Part shown: one piece after another, positions 48,125 through 60,660 of the stretch
How positions within the stretch are numbered: position 1 is the stretch's first letter
How the letters are laid out: each line of letters begins with the position of its first letter
DNA from: Rhizophagus clarus
Taxonomy: Eukaryota; Glomeromycota; Glomeromycetes; Glomerales; Glomeraceae
Assembly (NCBI GenBank): GCA_015698045.1
Contig: BLAL01000189.1
Location: 410,494 to 474,493, forward strand
DNA: 64,000 bases
Direction: 5' to 3'
Program-made: the position numbers and the translations under genes
The notes under the pieces: generated by a model
Database searches by the model: none
Told to the model about the DNA's origin: nothing
What the model saw: the letters and a program-made list of their open reading frames with translations, nothing else

Positions 48125-49024
48125 TATTCGATCGTTAAAGTTGCGTATGCAGTAGAACGTATATAAGGAGCATGTGATACTATTGAATAATCAAAAATAA
48201 TATAAACACCTTTTCTTTCTTTTTCTTTTAAGTTTGGGAAAGCAAATTTATTTTTATTTATGAATTTTTTATTATTTACAATTTTTATGTTAAAAATTAA
48301 AGTAAATTCTAATTTTTATTATAACTTAATAAAAAAATACACATTTGATACTTGTTCGCTACTATTTTATAAAATAGTACTCAGGCTATACAGTGTAAAC
48401 GTCAGTATCAGTCACAGTCCAAAAAAATGTGAATCTCCAGCTGATATTTGGTACAGACTGGGCCTAACTACTCACTTAATTAATAAAAAAATAAAAATAA
48501 TTATCTTCTACGATACGTAGGTAAGTTTCTCCTTCTCCTATAATCATCATGCGTAACTAAAATTGATCAAATTTATCAAATTTAAAATATGAACGTAAAT
48601 ATTAATTATAAATTTTATTATAGTATAATTACCCAGCCTCTCCCAAAATCTCGTTCTAAATTTGTGATAATATCTTTGACTGGTACGCATTCACAGCCAC
48701 CGCCCAGGGTTTCTATTACGATAAAGGACATAGTTCTAAATATCAAAATCAATTTAAATATTCGATAAATACATTTAATTTATATGAATGTAATTTTATT
48801 TATTTACTTACATGGTAATCCCTGACAAGGTTCCTCTACTTTTGGCTGCACTGTTGCCCAGAAACCCTCGTACAAAATATTCTATTTATTCTGATTTAAT
48901 TAAATGGATTGGTTAATTTGAATTTAAATTCTCTGACGATCTGCGCACCTTTTTCCACTGATCACTCTGTCCATTTTTTCTCAAGACAAACTTATCATAT
49001 AAACTTATAGTTTTCCTATCTAAA

Positions 49025-51147
49025 ATGTCCTCGCACACCTCTCAAAATGTTGCTCGACGAGGCGGCGGTCTCCCTAATACTAATAGTAGAAGGGCCCACC
49101 GTCATAATAAAAGAAATAATAATAATAACTCTGACAACTCAAGCTCTGACGGTGAAAGCACCGCTCAGCAGAAATGCACTAGAACTCTCTCCGCTAGCAC
49201 TATGGATGAAGATTTCGTCGCCGATACAGCGGCTGACGTTGGAGTAGATAGTCTCTCTTCTCCTCCCAAAGAAAATAATACCGTTTCAACTTCTCTCTCC
49301 TCTCCTCCGAATCGTGCTGCGGCCTCTTCTGCGCCCAGTAACGACGCGTCTACTAGCCTTAACGCGTCCATGCATGCCAGAACAATGACTTCTGCATCCC
49401 CCCTAACGCGTCGCCGGATAAGGCTACTGCTGATGATTCCCCTGTTGATCAAATACCTATCCCGTCTCCTACCTTTTCCTTTGATAGAAATGATTATCAA
49501 GCTGCGGCCGCTCCTAACTCGGCCCCTGAAACTCTAAAAAACTTTCCTACAAATAAGGCACTAATCGATGCAGTTAACAACACCTTTTTGGAAATGTATG
49601 AATCGTACACTGGTAAAGCTCGTATGACTGGTTCTGGTGATTTCAAGCGCCTCGTTATTCACTTCCAAACTATGGTGGCACGTGATGCTTATGTTGGTGC
49701 TGCACACCAGCAGTTCCCCGACCTTGTATTCCATGCACACGATCCTAGACAGCTCCGGAGCAATGAGGATCTCCGAGCCATTCAAGTCACTGACATCCCC
49801 TTCTTCCTCACCAAAGAAAATGTCATATCCTACTTCAAGAAATTTGATAACATTGCATCCTGTCGAGTTTACTCCAGGAATAATGCCAAAGTTCAGCAAG
49901 CTCGTATTGTTTATGACTCTGCGCAATCAATCGCCCGGTTTGATTCCCAATGGGCGGTTTATTGTTTCTCGACTTGCCTAAGAGTTACCCTGTATCACTA
50001 CACGGTGGATCAGAAATCCTCTCATCGCGCATTTGTCACCACCCTCACTTAGCTGCTCCCTAATACTAAGGACATTGATTTAGCTCCTCTCATCAGAGAA
50101 CTTGGTGCTAAAGCTGTTAACATCCCCCTATCTCTCAATTCCTATAAACCCAAAAGATGGGCCTATATTACTTTCCCTTCCCAGGAACTTATGGATGCCG
50201 CTATGGAACAACTCATCGGCTATCAAGGTCACACACTACAATGGAATCTCCCTAACGATACCAACAAACTTTGCCATTGATGTGGTAAATTAGGGTGTGC
50301 TCCTAATCAATGCCCACTCCAACAACAACGGGGCAGAACCTACGATCGAAACCCCATGGCTGCACTCAAAGAACGTTTCCACATTGGTCAGCCCTCTTGA
50401 CCTAAAACTACTTCACGCTCATGCTCTCACTCGCGTTCACGCTCTAAGGGTCCTGATAACTCTCGACCCTCTCAACACCAGCAATCTGCTTCTACACAGT
50501 CCAAAGTTAACATTCCCAACAATCAGCGAAATCGCTCTAAATCTAATGATAAACGTGACCGTTCAGTCTCGTTCTCTTTTGCGCTACACACTCCTCCTCT
50601 CTCTTCAACGCGCAATCAGCCACATTCCTTGTCCCCACAGGACGCCAGTGAAATTCTTTCCTTGCTGAAGGCTTTGCAGCAGGATATGGCTGACGTACGT
50701 GATCGCATTACAGCACTTGAACTTAACGACCAACATATGACTCGTATAGAACGGCACATTGGTCTACAACCGTTGTCCTCTGTTCCACCCACTGCTCCAC
50801 AATCTTCTGACATGAACATCGATCAATCCGATGTTTCTCGTCCTTCTTTGGCGCAAGATTCTTCTCTTTCCATGTCACATTCACGCCCTCTCAACCCCCT
50901 TTTACCTGATTTTGTCCCTTCGACATCTTATGTAGTTCCCGCTAATACCTCATCCTCAGCTGTTGTTACGCCCTCTGCTCCCATCCTTTCCCCGAAACAC
51001 GCTAGCGCCGAAATTCAGGCTATCAATGAAAAACATTCAGCCATTGAAAGTAAAATGGACATGCTCGTAGCCTCCATTGGCAGCTTTATTGGATCAATTA
51101 ACACCTCTACTACCTCGAACTTGGCTGATACAGCCAGTTCCGAATAA
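49025..51147 (+). pseudogene. LINE ORF1, copy 2, frameshift plus three stops
   Basis: Same protein as the ORF1 at 14,805-16,927. One C is lost in the C-run 49,398-49,403 (seven in copy 1). In-frame stops: TAG 50,050-50,052 (CAG in copy 1), TGA 50,278-50,280 (CGA in copy 1, in the zinc-knuckle YHRCGK) and TGA 50,398-50,400 (CGA in copy 1). All three are C-to-T. From 50,629 to the TAA at 51,147 the coiled-coil and Ser/Pro tail are open. Confidence 0.85.
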
Positions 51148-51196
51148 TTGTTCCTTTTCTCTCTTTCTTTCCCGTCTAATTTATCATAGTGTTTTA

Positions 51197-52945
51197 ATGA
51201 CAGACAATAATTTTAATTATGATTCTTTCGTTCATAATCCTCCCAACCCTGTAGATATAGAAAATATTTCTTTGCAAGACTCTTTATTTTCTTCTATTTC
51301 CTTATCCCCTCCCCTTTCTAATTCTTTCAATATTTCTTCGTTTAATATTAATGGGTTAAAAATGCATTCTCAAAACAAAATTGAACAATTGAATAACTTC
51401 TTTTCTCTTAAGCATATTTCCTTTGGTGGTGTTATTGACACCCATTTACACCCCAAGCAAATGCAATTTCTATCAAAACGCCTTTCTAATTATACAGTTT
51501 TTTCCTCTTCCTTGGATACGTCACTTCACATTCGCTCTTCTGGCGGTGTTTCGTTATTCATCGAAAATTCTTTGGCTCCTCACGTTCATACATACACTTC
51601 CCATTCATCACGCTTGCTTTCTGTTGACTTGTACTTCAAAGGCAACATTAAGCTGCGAATTTTTGTAGTTTACATACCCCCTACTTCAGATCAAGCCTTA
51701 CGCGATACCACTATAGACTTGCTCATCCAAGCCCTCTCAGACACTAAGCGACTAGGCTTTCATCATGCTATCTGTGGGGATTTTAATATGCATTTAGATC
51801 AATTTTACCCCATATTTTTCAATCAGCCTCAAATTGCCTCCAAACGTATCCACAGACTCTTCAATTTTCTCTTGAGCAGCAGTTACGTGAACTTTACTCC
51901 TATCAATTTTTCTGATTCTTTGGGCATTTTTCATCGTGCAGACGTTATTACTCGCATTGATTATATTTGGTCGTGTCCTCTTCTCAAATCCTTTTTACTT
52001 TCTTCTATTATTTCTGACGCCTGCGATCATTCTCTATCTGATCACAACCCTGTCGTCACTTATTTTGACTCCTCCCTCCTAAGTTCTTCTGTCAAATTGG
52101 CCCATGCTCGCCAGCTCAAAAGGCGTTCACGCCGTATTTTTCTTTTAGACTCTGTTTCTTCAGCCCTGTGGGATGACTTTTCAGCCCATGTAGATGCTTC
52201 CTGTACTGTACCTCCCAACACCTTTGCCTCCTGGCATATCAATCGGATGTGCGAATATTTATACTCCTCTATTATTGCTGGAGCAACTGCAGTTTTACCC
52301 TCACGTACGATCGGCAATGATCATACCCCAAAACTTCCTAAGGAATTGGAAACTCTCATACAGCACTATCACTTCTTCAATCGGGTTCTTCATTCTATTA
52401 GACTTTTGCGCAAATATCCGCATTCCTTTTCCTCCTCACATGACCACAAATGGACTGTCTACCGTATTCGTTTGGAAAATATATTTCGCCTTTATAAATC
52501 CTGTTTTACTACTGTTCCCGTCCTACCTCCTACTCTTTCCTCTTGTCGGACCAACAATTTTCAACATATTTTTGACATCTTGACTCATTCCTCTTCTTCA
52601 TTAAGAGGCTTACACCTTTTGAAAGAAAAAGAATATCAAGACCTTTCTATCAAATCTCATATTGAGAAACGTGATCTCAATTTTGATACTGACATTTCCT
52701 CTTTCATCAATTCAGCACTCTCACGTTCCCATCGAAGGATCATGTTGGATCGTGTTTTCATTGATCATCCTACTGCTCCTCGTCTGTTGACTGATCCTCT
52801 GGATATATCGGATGCTGTGGTCAACCATTTTCAACACGCGGTCCCTATCAAGTCCACCCCACCTGTGCACATTTCTGCATTACCAGACAGATGGCAGTCT
52901 GAGTATTCACCTATGGACTTAATTTCGCCTGCGATCTATGACTCC
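51197..52945 (+). pseudogene. LINE ORF2, copy 2, endonuclease intact, truncated before RT
   Basis: MTDNN start at 51,197, 50 nt after the ORF1 stop, as in copy 1. The endonuclease motifs are all present here: FNINGLK, GDFN, TRIDYIW, SDHNPV. The LINE-derived frame is open to 52,945 and then runs 12 codons into unrelated sequence (stop at 52,981). No RT or RNase H remains, so the copy is dead as a retrotransposon even though the endonuclease looks competent. Confidence 0.85.
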
Positions 52946-53800
52946 TTTACTGAAATATTCAAATCTAAAACAATATCTTAACGACATCATTATGAGATCT
53001 TGACGATTTCATGACGATATTCTAAAATGATAACGTATTGATATAGTTACGACTCTCTTAACGATAACGTAATAATACTGTGACGATACAGTAAACAATA
53101 ACAAAACAATATCTTATTGACACTAAGATAGCATCGTTTTGTTACCAACACGATATCGTCGCAGTATTAATTACATTATAACTGTGCCAGCATGTTATCA
53201 TTTAAAGATCGTTATGAAGCCAGTACGATATCGTCGCAGTATTAATTACATTATAACTGTGCCAGCATTTTATCATTTAAAGATCGCTATGAAGCCGGTA
53301 CGATATCGTCGCAGTTATCATTAAAAGATTGGCATGAGGCCAATATGTTCCCATATCGATGTCATTAAGATATAGTATACTAACTAGTAGAAAACTGAAC
53401 AATTATATCTTAACGATATTTAAATGTTATCGGCTTGGTATTATGATTTTATCAATTTAATTATTAATAATCAAAATTTTACTTATTACATATCTGATAG
53501 ATATTAATTTAATTACTAGTATTAAATAAATAATTACAATTTAGCAGAACATCATTAGTGAAGTTACTAGTTTGTTTGAACTTTATTTCCAGAAACTTAT
53601 TAAGTACATTAATATTCTACAAAATAAAACAACATAATTCACCAATAATACTATTCAGTTTGTTCCATACCTCTCTAAGCGACTTCATCTCCAGAATATT
53701 TACTCAGTGACATCGAAATATTTCTTCTGTAAACGAAGCAGTTACACTTATTTAATAATACCATTCAGCTTTTAAGAAATACATGATTAATAATAATATC
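52946..53800. repeat. acgata-rich segment with 75-bp tandem repeats
   Basis: Starts exactly where LINE copy 2 breaks off. 52,950-53,130 is rich in (a)acgata/tgacgat words. At 53,151, 53,226 and 53,301 a 75-bp unit repeats, each with the 10-bp palindrome ACGATATCGT and tcgcagtattaattacatta. A related string (gatcgtcacgatgtcatcac) recurs at 54,730, on the far side of the DIRS-like fragment. 53,400-53,800 is plain AT-rich sequence. Confidence 0.65.
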
Positions 53801-53804
53801 ATAC

Positions 53805-54173
53805 TTACTAAAAACAAGATGCAACAGTTGCGGACACAAGTGCGCATAAGAAAGCCGTTTTAACACATAAATCTATGATGGTTTCTGAGCCATTCCATTT
53901 TTCTACTTCAAACCTCTTTGTTTTGGTCGCGGAATGTAGAAAATCGCGTTCGCAATCTTTCCTATTAACGAGGCAAGTTTTCATACGAGAGAATTTTGAG
54001 TTGTTTCGCTTTCTGACATTCCCTCACTAAGCTCTTTATTTTGTGTATTGGCAATTTGAGTGTCATTGCCTTTGAATAGATTTGAAACCCTAAGTAATCG
54101 ATCACCCGTGCCGGAGTTGGATAAGATTTGTTTTCATTTATTGTAAACATGCCATGGTCTACTAACAAACAAT
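53805..54173 (-). pseudogene. DIRS-like retrotransposon RT/RNase H fragment
   Basis: The minus frame from about 54,168 reads HGMFTINENKSYPTPARVID then YLGFQIYSKAMTLKLPIHK and ECQKAKQLKILSYENLPR. The spacing of KS..TP...I.YLGF.I.S..M.L.LP..K followed by LIGKIA (in a shifted frame after a stop at 53,965) is the RT/RNase H connection of DIRS-type tyrosine-recombinase retroelements. Beyond the frameshift the frame has two more stops. Only this small part remains; no recombinase seen. Confidence 0.6.
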
Positions 54174-54987
54174 TTTACGATAATCAAAGGATAATTTATT
54201 ATCTCGACATCTAGCTAGCGATTGCTCAACAAGTCATTAGACATAATGAAAAAAAAAAAAAAAAAAATAAGAAAAATGGCAGTTTCGCGAAAACTTACCA
54301 TTTTTAATTTCCAGTACCCAGTACTCCTAATCAATATCCTAAAAAGAATTAATAAAAGAAATGTTGGACCTAAAAAAAGTACCTAAAAAAATAATAAGAA
54401 ACGTAAGGAAACTTCCTATAAGTTAAAAACTAACATTCGAGTTTTGTTTTATACCTCCAACTCATCAAAATACTGAAAAAAAAGTAAATGTAGTTAATAA
54501 TACCGTACTTGCTGGTATATTTATTTTATTTCAAATACCATTGTGAAAAAAACAGTAGTTAAATCTCAAAAAAAACTTTATTTCAAAGGTATCAAAATTT
54601 CATAAATAAATACTAACGTTTTTACGTAAAAGGAGTATCTAACGGAAAAGAGAGGAGTGTGATGGTTTTTATCAGTAAAACAAAAAACAAAAAACAAAAA
54701 ATAAAGGTTTTATTGGTTGATCAGATCGAGATCGTCACGATGTCATCACGATATGAAAAATTGCTAAATGCATTGATTTTAAATAACAATTACTACCACC
54801 AATAATTTCATCCTAATTACAAATATAAATATAACACCAATAAGTTCTTCATATAATAGAAGTCCTAATTATAAAGTTATATAGCAGTAAAAAAAAAATT
54901 ATTTTTTATCCAGCATTCATTCGTTGCATCATAAACAAAGTGAACCTTTTGCACATGGTCAACTACTGATATTGGGAATATTCTTCT
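54174..54987. other. AT-rich stretch without gene
   Basis: A-run at 54,249-54,268; gatcagatcgagatcgtcacg at 54,719-54,740 resembles the acgata-rich block at 52,990. Otherwise nothing recognised. Confidence 0.5.
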
Positions 54988-57900
54988 TCAACATGTATCA
55001 TCGGTTGCCTGAATACGATAAAGGGGACATTTCAATACATGATGAACTCTCTTAATTTCTTCAAACCAATCAAGAATAATAAATGCATAAAATTTATTAT
55101 TGTTGGCTTTATATTTGAAGATTCCTTTTATAATTGCATAACATTCATCATGATTTTCTTCTTGTATTGTCACGAAGTCACCAATATGAAGATGGATTTT
55201 GAAGAAGACACCACTAGTAGTTTCTTCTATTGTATATGTTGCCAATTTATACTAACTCATTTGAGAATATACAAGAGCTGACTTAAATCCAATATCTTCA
55301 AATGAAAGGAGCAACTCAGAATTGAAATGTGGCAAGTTCAACATAACATTTTCACGATCTTGTCGGGATACTTCCTTTTTTAAGGTAATATTTGTAATAA
55401 AGTTTACCGGAGAAATTACTACTATAATAAAATTACAATATATATAAAATTAATCAAATAAATAACGTTTTTAGAAAAAAAAAAAAATAGTATCATCGCT
55501 TAGTAAATAATAAATTACAATACAAACCATCATCTTGTTCATCATGTTCGTTTGATGTTCCTTTGTCTTCGGTAATATACCAATTGGTTAATATATGCCT
55601 AAAATTTGATGTCGTAGAAGTAAAACCGTCACAACGTCGTGATAACCTTTGATCTATACCACCATCTACTAGATGACGAATTGCGAAAAGTGTGGTATAT
55701 CGTTTTAATAAATCTAATTCAATATTCTTTCAATTTGTCTGTGGTACCATTGCTTTAAAAATCCGATGCACCATCTCTTTAATACCGCATTGAGTATTTA
55801 TAAGAGTACCATAAGTTTTTGCATGCATTAGTAAATGGATACTAACATGCAAATTTGGCAAATTGACAAATTCAGAGAAAACCTAAAGATCATTTATTAT
55901 TATTAGTACAGTAAATAATTTATTCAAATTTGTACTAAGTAATCATCTATTATTTATACCTTTGGGAGAATATTCATTTCTTCTTTAAGATTTTGTTGTA
56001 ATTCTTCATAAGAATTATTCGTAAACTTGCTTTTAAAGACGATACTCATTGTTTTTGCTACATGAACCTAACAAGTAATTACAGCATTTTTTACTAAATT
56101 AATACGTGATGCGCCAGTTCGCTGTTGAATATTTTTCGCTTCATTATTCTTCAAACTAGTTATTTTTAAAAACCGATTTAGTATAAAAGGCATTATCATA
56201 GCAACCCGGAGGTAATCAGACATCATAAAACTTTCCCGGTGGCTAATGGGATTTGGTATACGTGACCATGTCTTTGGTTTCTCAAAGTCTTTCCAGGTTT
56301 TGATGAAATCATTTTCTCCTTCTTGTGAAAATAATTCACAAGTTAATTTGAGTAGACGCCCGATCTTTCCCGCAGTAACATGATAAATATCTTGTGGTGT
56401 TTGTAGATGTCTTTCTCTTTTAAGTTCATCTAAAATACTAGGCCGTAATTTCAATCTATATTCCCTACTAAGTCATTTTTTTTGAGCAATAACCGTTTCA
56501 GCAGATATTAAAGAAAATTCAGAATCCGTCAAATGATGATATCGAGAAGTTAAAGCCATATCTTGAGTAAAATCAGTGAATGAATCTTTACTTATAGTGC
56601 AACTCCTACACCCTTTATTAGCATTTTGTCGCAGTACACCAGCCAAGTCATTGCCTTGGGGTAAGTCAGCTGTTACAACTCCTATACTTGCAATTACCCA
56701 AACATCTTGTCCTTGTATATTCATTACTTTTCCCTTTTCAAGTTCCTTCATTTCGGAAATAAATGGTTTTACAAACTCATTAAAATCACCACCGAATAGG
56801 ACGAATCCAAGAACAAAGTGATTTTTGAGCAACTTCCTTTGATGACTCGGCATGTTTTCAAATTGTATATAAACCCCTCCTAATGAATGATAAACATTTC
56901 GGTATGTGCCGAAATCATCGTAATAAAGATCCAAAAATAGCTTGTAGACTTTCATGGAAGGAGATGGTGGTGGCCTTGTTATGATATAGTCGGCAGGGTG
57001 TTTATATGAAAAATCTACACTACGAATACGCTATTGACGATCGTGTTTATAAATTATTTCAGTGATATATAATAATGTTTCTTCGGGAATTTGATTATAC
57101 TGAAATATCATCATCACATTAGCTTTTTTAGAAATTTGTGATATTCCTATTGTTTGAACTGATAGGTCTTGTAACCAAACTTCGCCAGTAAGAGAACGAT
57201 TTTGTCTTAGTGCCCCTTTAAAAGTTCCAGGTAAATCATTATAATAAAGAACTTTTTGGATTCTTAACCGATATTGTTTATCAACTTCATTTATTAATAT
57301 TGCCCTTAATCTGCCAAGTTGCAGTTATTCATTATTGTCATTATCATAATAATAAACAAAATTCCCACATTTATATGTCTCTATTAGATATTTATTAAAA
57401 AAAAAACAATAAAATTATATTATATTACAAAATCACAAAGAAGAATAAACAACAACAAATATGATCTAATTTACCTTGTGATATTGTTAATTGTTCTTGG
57501 TCGAAAAGAGGCGATTCTGCCCACAAAGTTCCATGCCAGTATTCAGATTTTGTTTCTGAATCAATACCAGGACCAAAATACATGTTATTGACTAATGATG
57601 GATTATTAAGGACATACCAAATGATATCATTTATTGAAAGTTGATATGATATCTTTGAGTTTTTAGAAGTTGATGGTGTTTTTTTTGATGAAATTGGGAC
57701 GGATTTTGCAGATATTGGGAGAAGAGGAAGATGTTGCCTCCATGTTCGAAATCTTCGGATGTTTCTCACGATATGGTTCCTATCGAATTCTTGACTCATA
57801 ATAATATCAACAAGATCTTCGTATGCTTTTGTTGAGATATCATGTTTATGAATCCAACAAAATAAAGCAGCAGTAGTAAAATCTTGGAAGTATGGTGCAA

Positions 57901-58372
57901 AATTACCATTAAAATTTGGTAAATTGCTTTCATCTAGTACTCTATCAATGAATATTTTTTCTTCCGATGAGGGATTAGCACGATTATTTTGTCCGCTATC
58001 TGAAGATGATGTTGTATCACTTTCTGACTCTTCACTTTCTAGAGATGTTGTTCCTGTATCACTATTATAATCATCATATTCTTCATTTTCTGAAGATGCT
58101 GTATAATTATCATCATTTTCTGACGATGTTGCATAAACATTATCATTTCCTGCATCCTCATAACCATCATATTCTTCATTTTCTAATTGCATATCAACAT
58201 CATGACAATTATTTCGTTGTTCATTACCATCATCGAAATTTATTTCACCGTCACTACCATTATCATCATTTGGTGGTGCTATTATTATACCTTGTGGTGG
58301 TTGCCTTTTAAAATTATTTCAAATACGAAAAGGTAATGTAACAGTATCCCTTCGTGCTCTATTTCGCAACAT
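54988..58372 (-). pseudogene. Plavaka/Tnp2-type transposase pseudogene with BAH-like tail
   Basis: Start ATG at 58,372 (MLRNRARRDTVTLPFRI). An acidic Ser-rich N-terminal region with several introns is followed by LYYDDFGTYRNVYHSLGGVY, IQFENMPSHQRKLLKNHFVL and GVVTADLPQGNDLAGVLR then KGCRSC; the D..G..H/Y SLGG, NMP and C-x-x-C marks are those of Tnp2/Plavaka (CACTA-related) transposases. The C-terminal part (HIGDFVTIQEENHDECYAII, FYAFIILDWFEE) looks like a BAH-type domain, which in this family follows the transposase core. Seven in-frame stops: 58,321-58,319, 57,327-57,325, 57,033-57,031, 56,475-56,473, 56,070-56,068, 55,732-55,730 and 55,254-55,252, with the frame open on both sides of each. 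No terminal repeats identified. Assignment rests on family memory and motifs. Confidence 0.7.
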
Positions 58373-59264
58373 TTGTTAATTAAAATTAAATTCTCAATTT
58401 TTATGAATGAATTTTATTATTTTGCTGCAGATATACTGACTGAAATATATATATGCGCCAAATGGATAATACACGAACATTCGGTTTCATCTTAATATGC
58501 ATTTTTCCCAATAAGGATAATCAAAATACACAAACATATATGAAGTTCGAACACAACAGATTAATAGAAATATCACTTAAATATGCATTTGAAGTAATGT
58601 AACACAATCATATATCGTCGATACACAGATCAATTAATGATTATCATTGAAGTCGTAGTCTCGTAGATGTTTATTTTTGTTTTATTTAATATTAATTTTT
58701 TACTGATATTTTTATGTATTTTATTACTTTTTATTGTTTAATATTTTATTATCAAAAAAAAAAAAAAAAATCTTAAAACTTGTTACGTTAATTTTATAAT
58801 TACTGTATAAGTTATTTTCGAAACTTACCATCAATTTGAAGAACCAGTTACTATTAGAAATAAATTTCTAAGTGAGAAATCCTTAGGCTAGTAAAATAAT
58901 AGAAGAAGATATTATCTTATGACCCCTTATGACCGTTTTTAAATACAAATTTATCATTATTACCTTATTTTAAGTATTGTCAGTCAGTCCGTTAAGTAGA
59001 AACGAAAACTATTAGAAACAAATTTGAACGTACAAGTTAGATAGGAGCCAATTAGTTCGCATTCCATGATCATCTAGGTGATCGTTTTCCTTGAACCCCT
59101 CATACTATCTAACAATCTTGTAAGTTGTATCATTAAAACTTTGTTACCGGTACCAGTAAACAGGGAGCGCAACTTACCAAAAGGTTGAATTTCAGGAAAA
59201 AAAATTTTGAAGTTTTGGAAAAGAATAAAAACGTAAAGGTTATAAAAGATTCTGGGTCTGAGAT
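58373..59264. other. AT-rich spacer
   Basis: No gene. The sentence-like pair of aactattagaaacaaatttg (59,007) and gttactattagaaataaatttc (58,849) is a loose direct repeat of about 160-bp spacing. Confidence 0.45.
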
Positions 59265-60660
59265 TGATTTTTTTTTATTTAGGAGATTTTTTTTTTTATT
59301 CAGGAGTTTTTTTTTTCATTCAGGAGATTTTTATTATTCACGAGATTTTTTTTATTCACGAGATTGTATTAAAGCAATTGAAGAATTTTGACACGAGTAT
59401 TCATCGCTAAGCGTGAGAACCAGTACTTTTTTAACATAGTATAATAAGAAAAACCAAATTTAGTTTTAGTTTTAAGTAACATAGTATAGCAAGAAAAACC
59501 AAATTTAGTTTTAGTTTTAGCAAGTTTAGTTTTAAATGGCCGAACCATCTGGAAAAAAATATATTTTTTTCCCACCGCACAAAAAAATTTTTTTCATCTG
59601 ACCTGCATAAAAGATTTAGTAAGCCAGAAAAGAACCCCTTTAGTCCTTAGCTATAGTTGGAAGTTTATTGAATAATCAGTTCAGAAATTTTCCATTCTTG
59701 CAATGGTGATTGCCAAATCTAATTCTTATAAAAGATTCTTATCAGAGTGAAGAAGATCTATATGTTAAGAAACACTTGAAAAGTTTTAATAATATAACTC
59801 ACAGTATCTGTAGGATGAGGATATTATCACTATACTAGTAGGGTACATAGAATAACCAATTTATTTATATCATATCTAGAATTTAAATTAATATAATATC
59901 TCACGTTATTAGCAAATAATAAATTCAATTTTTTTTGCTATTTTTAAAATTTATAATAGATTTTTTTTTTTTTTCATTCAGGAGATTTTTTTTTTATTCA
60001 GGAGTTTTTTTTTTTCATTCAGGAGATTTTTATTATTCACGAGATTTTTTTTTATTCACGAGATTGTATTAAAGCAATTGAAGAATTTTGACATGAGTAT
60101 TCATCGCTAAGCGTAAGAACCAGTACTTTTTTAACATAGTATAGTAAGAAAAACCAAATTTAGTTTTAGTTTTAAGTAACATAGTATAGCAAGAAAAACC
60201 AAATTTAGTTTTAGTTTTAGCAAGTTTAGTTTTAAATGGCCGAACCATCTGGAAAAAAAATATATTTTTTTCCCACCGCACAAAAAAATTTTTTTCATCT
60301 GACCTGCATAAAAGATTTAGTAAGCCAAATAAGAACCCCCTAGCCCTAAGCTATAGTTAGAAGTTTATTGAATAATCAGTTCAGAAATTTTCCATTCTCA
60401 CAATGGTGATTACCAAATCTAATTCTTATAAAAGATTCTTATCGGAGTGAAGAAGATCTATACGATGTTCATTTACTTCTTTAGCAGGAAAAGATTAAGA
60501 AACACTTGAAAAGTTTTAATGATATAACTCACAGTATCTGTTGGATGAGGATATTATCACTATACTAGGGTACATAGAATAACCAATTTATTTATATCAT
60601 ATCTAGAATTTAAATTAATAATATCTCTCGTTATTAGCAAATAATAAATTCAATTTTTTT
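59265..60660. repeat. 0.7-kb tandem duplication
   Basis: Landmark agattgtattaaagcaattg lies at 59,361 and 60,061: period 700 bp. The two copies (about 59,265-59,955 and 59,956-60,660) are collinear over their length with indels in T-runs and a 20-30-nt insertion near 60,465 (cgatgttcatttacttcttt). Each begins with two to four ttattcaggagattttttt units. The 68-70-codon minus frame found in both (PFKTKLAKTKTKFGFSCYTM) is itself internally repeated; coding status doubtful. Confidence 0.85.

Larger units (their letters stand above)
47737..52945 (+). mobile_element. LINE copy 2, full 5-prime end, 3-prime part missing
   Basis: Collinear with copy 1 on the opposite strand from its first base (catcaggaaatttt) through leader, ORF1 and the endonuclease part of ORF2. 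Identity stops at gatctatgactc (52,945; copy 1 at about 13,010), before the reverse transcriptase core. LINE insertions normally lose the 5-prime end, so loss of the 3-prime half means a later event. Confidence 0.85.

Noticed and set aside
58006-58311. His-rich 101-codon plus-strand frame
   Set aside because: Complement of the acidic N-terminal exon of the Plavaka-like pseudogene.
59265-60660. LTR pair of a retrotransposon
   Set aside because: The two 0.7-kb repeats are directly adjacent with no internal region, primer-binding site or coding sequence between them.
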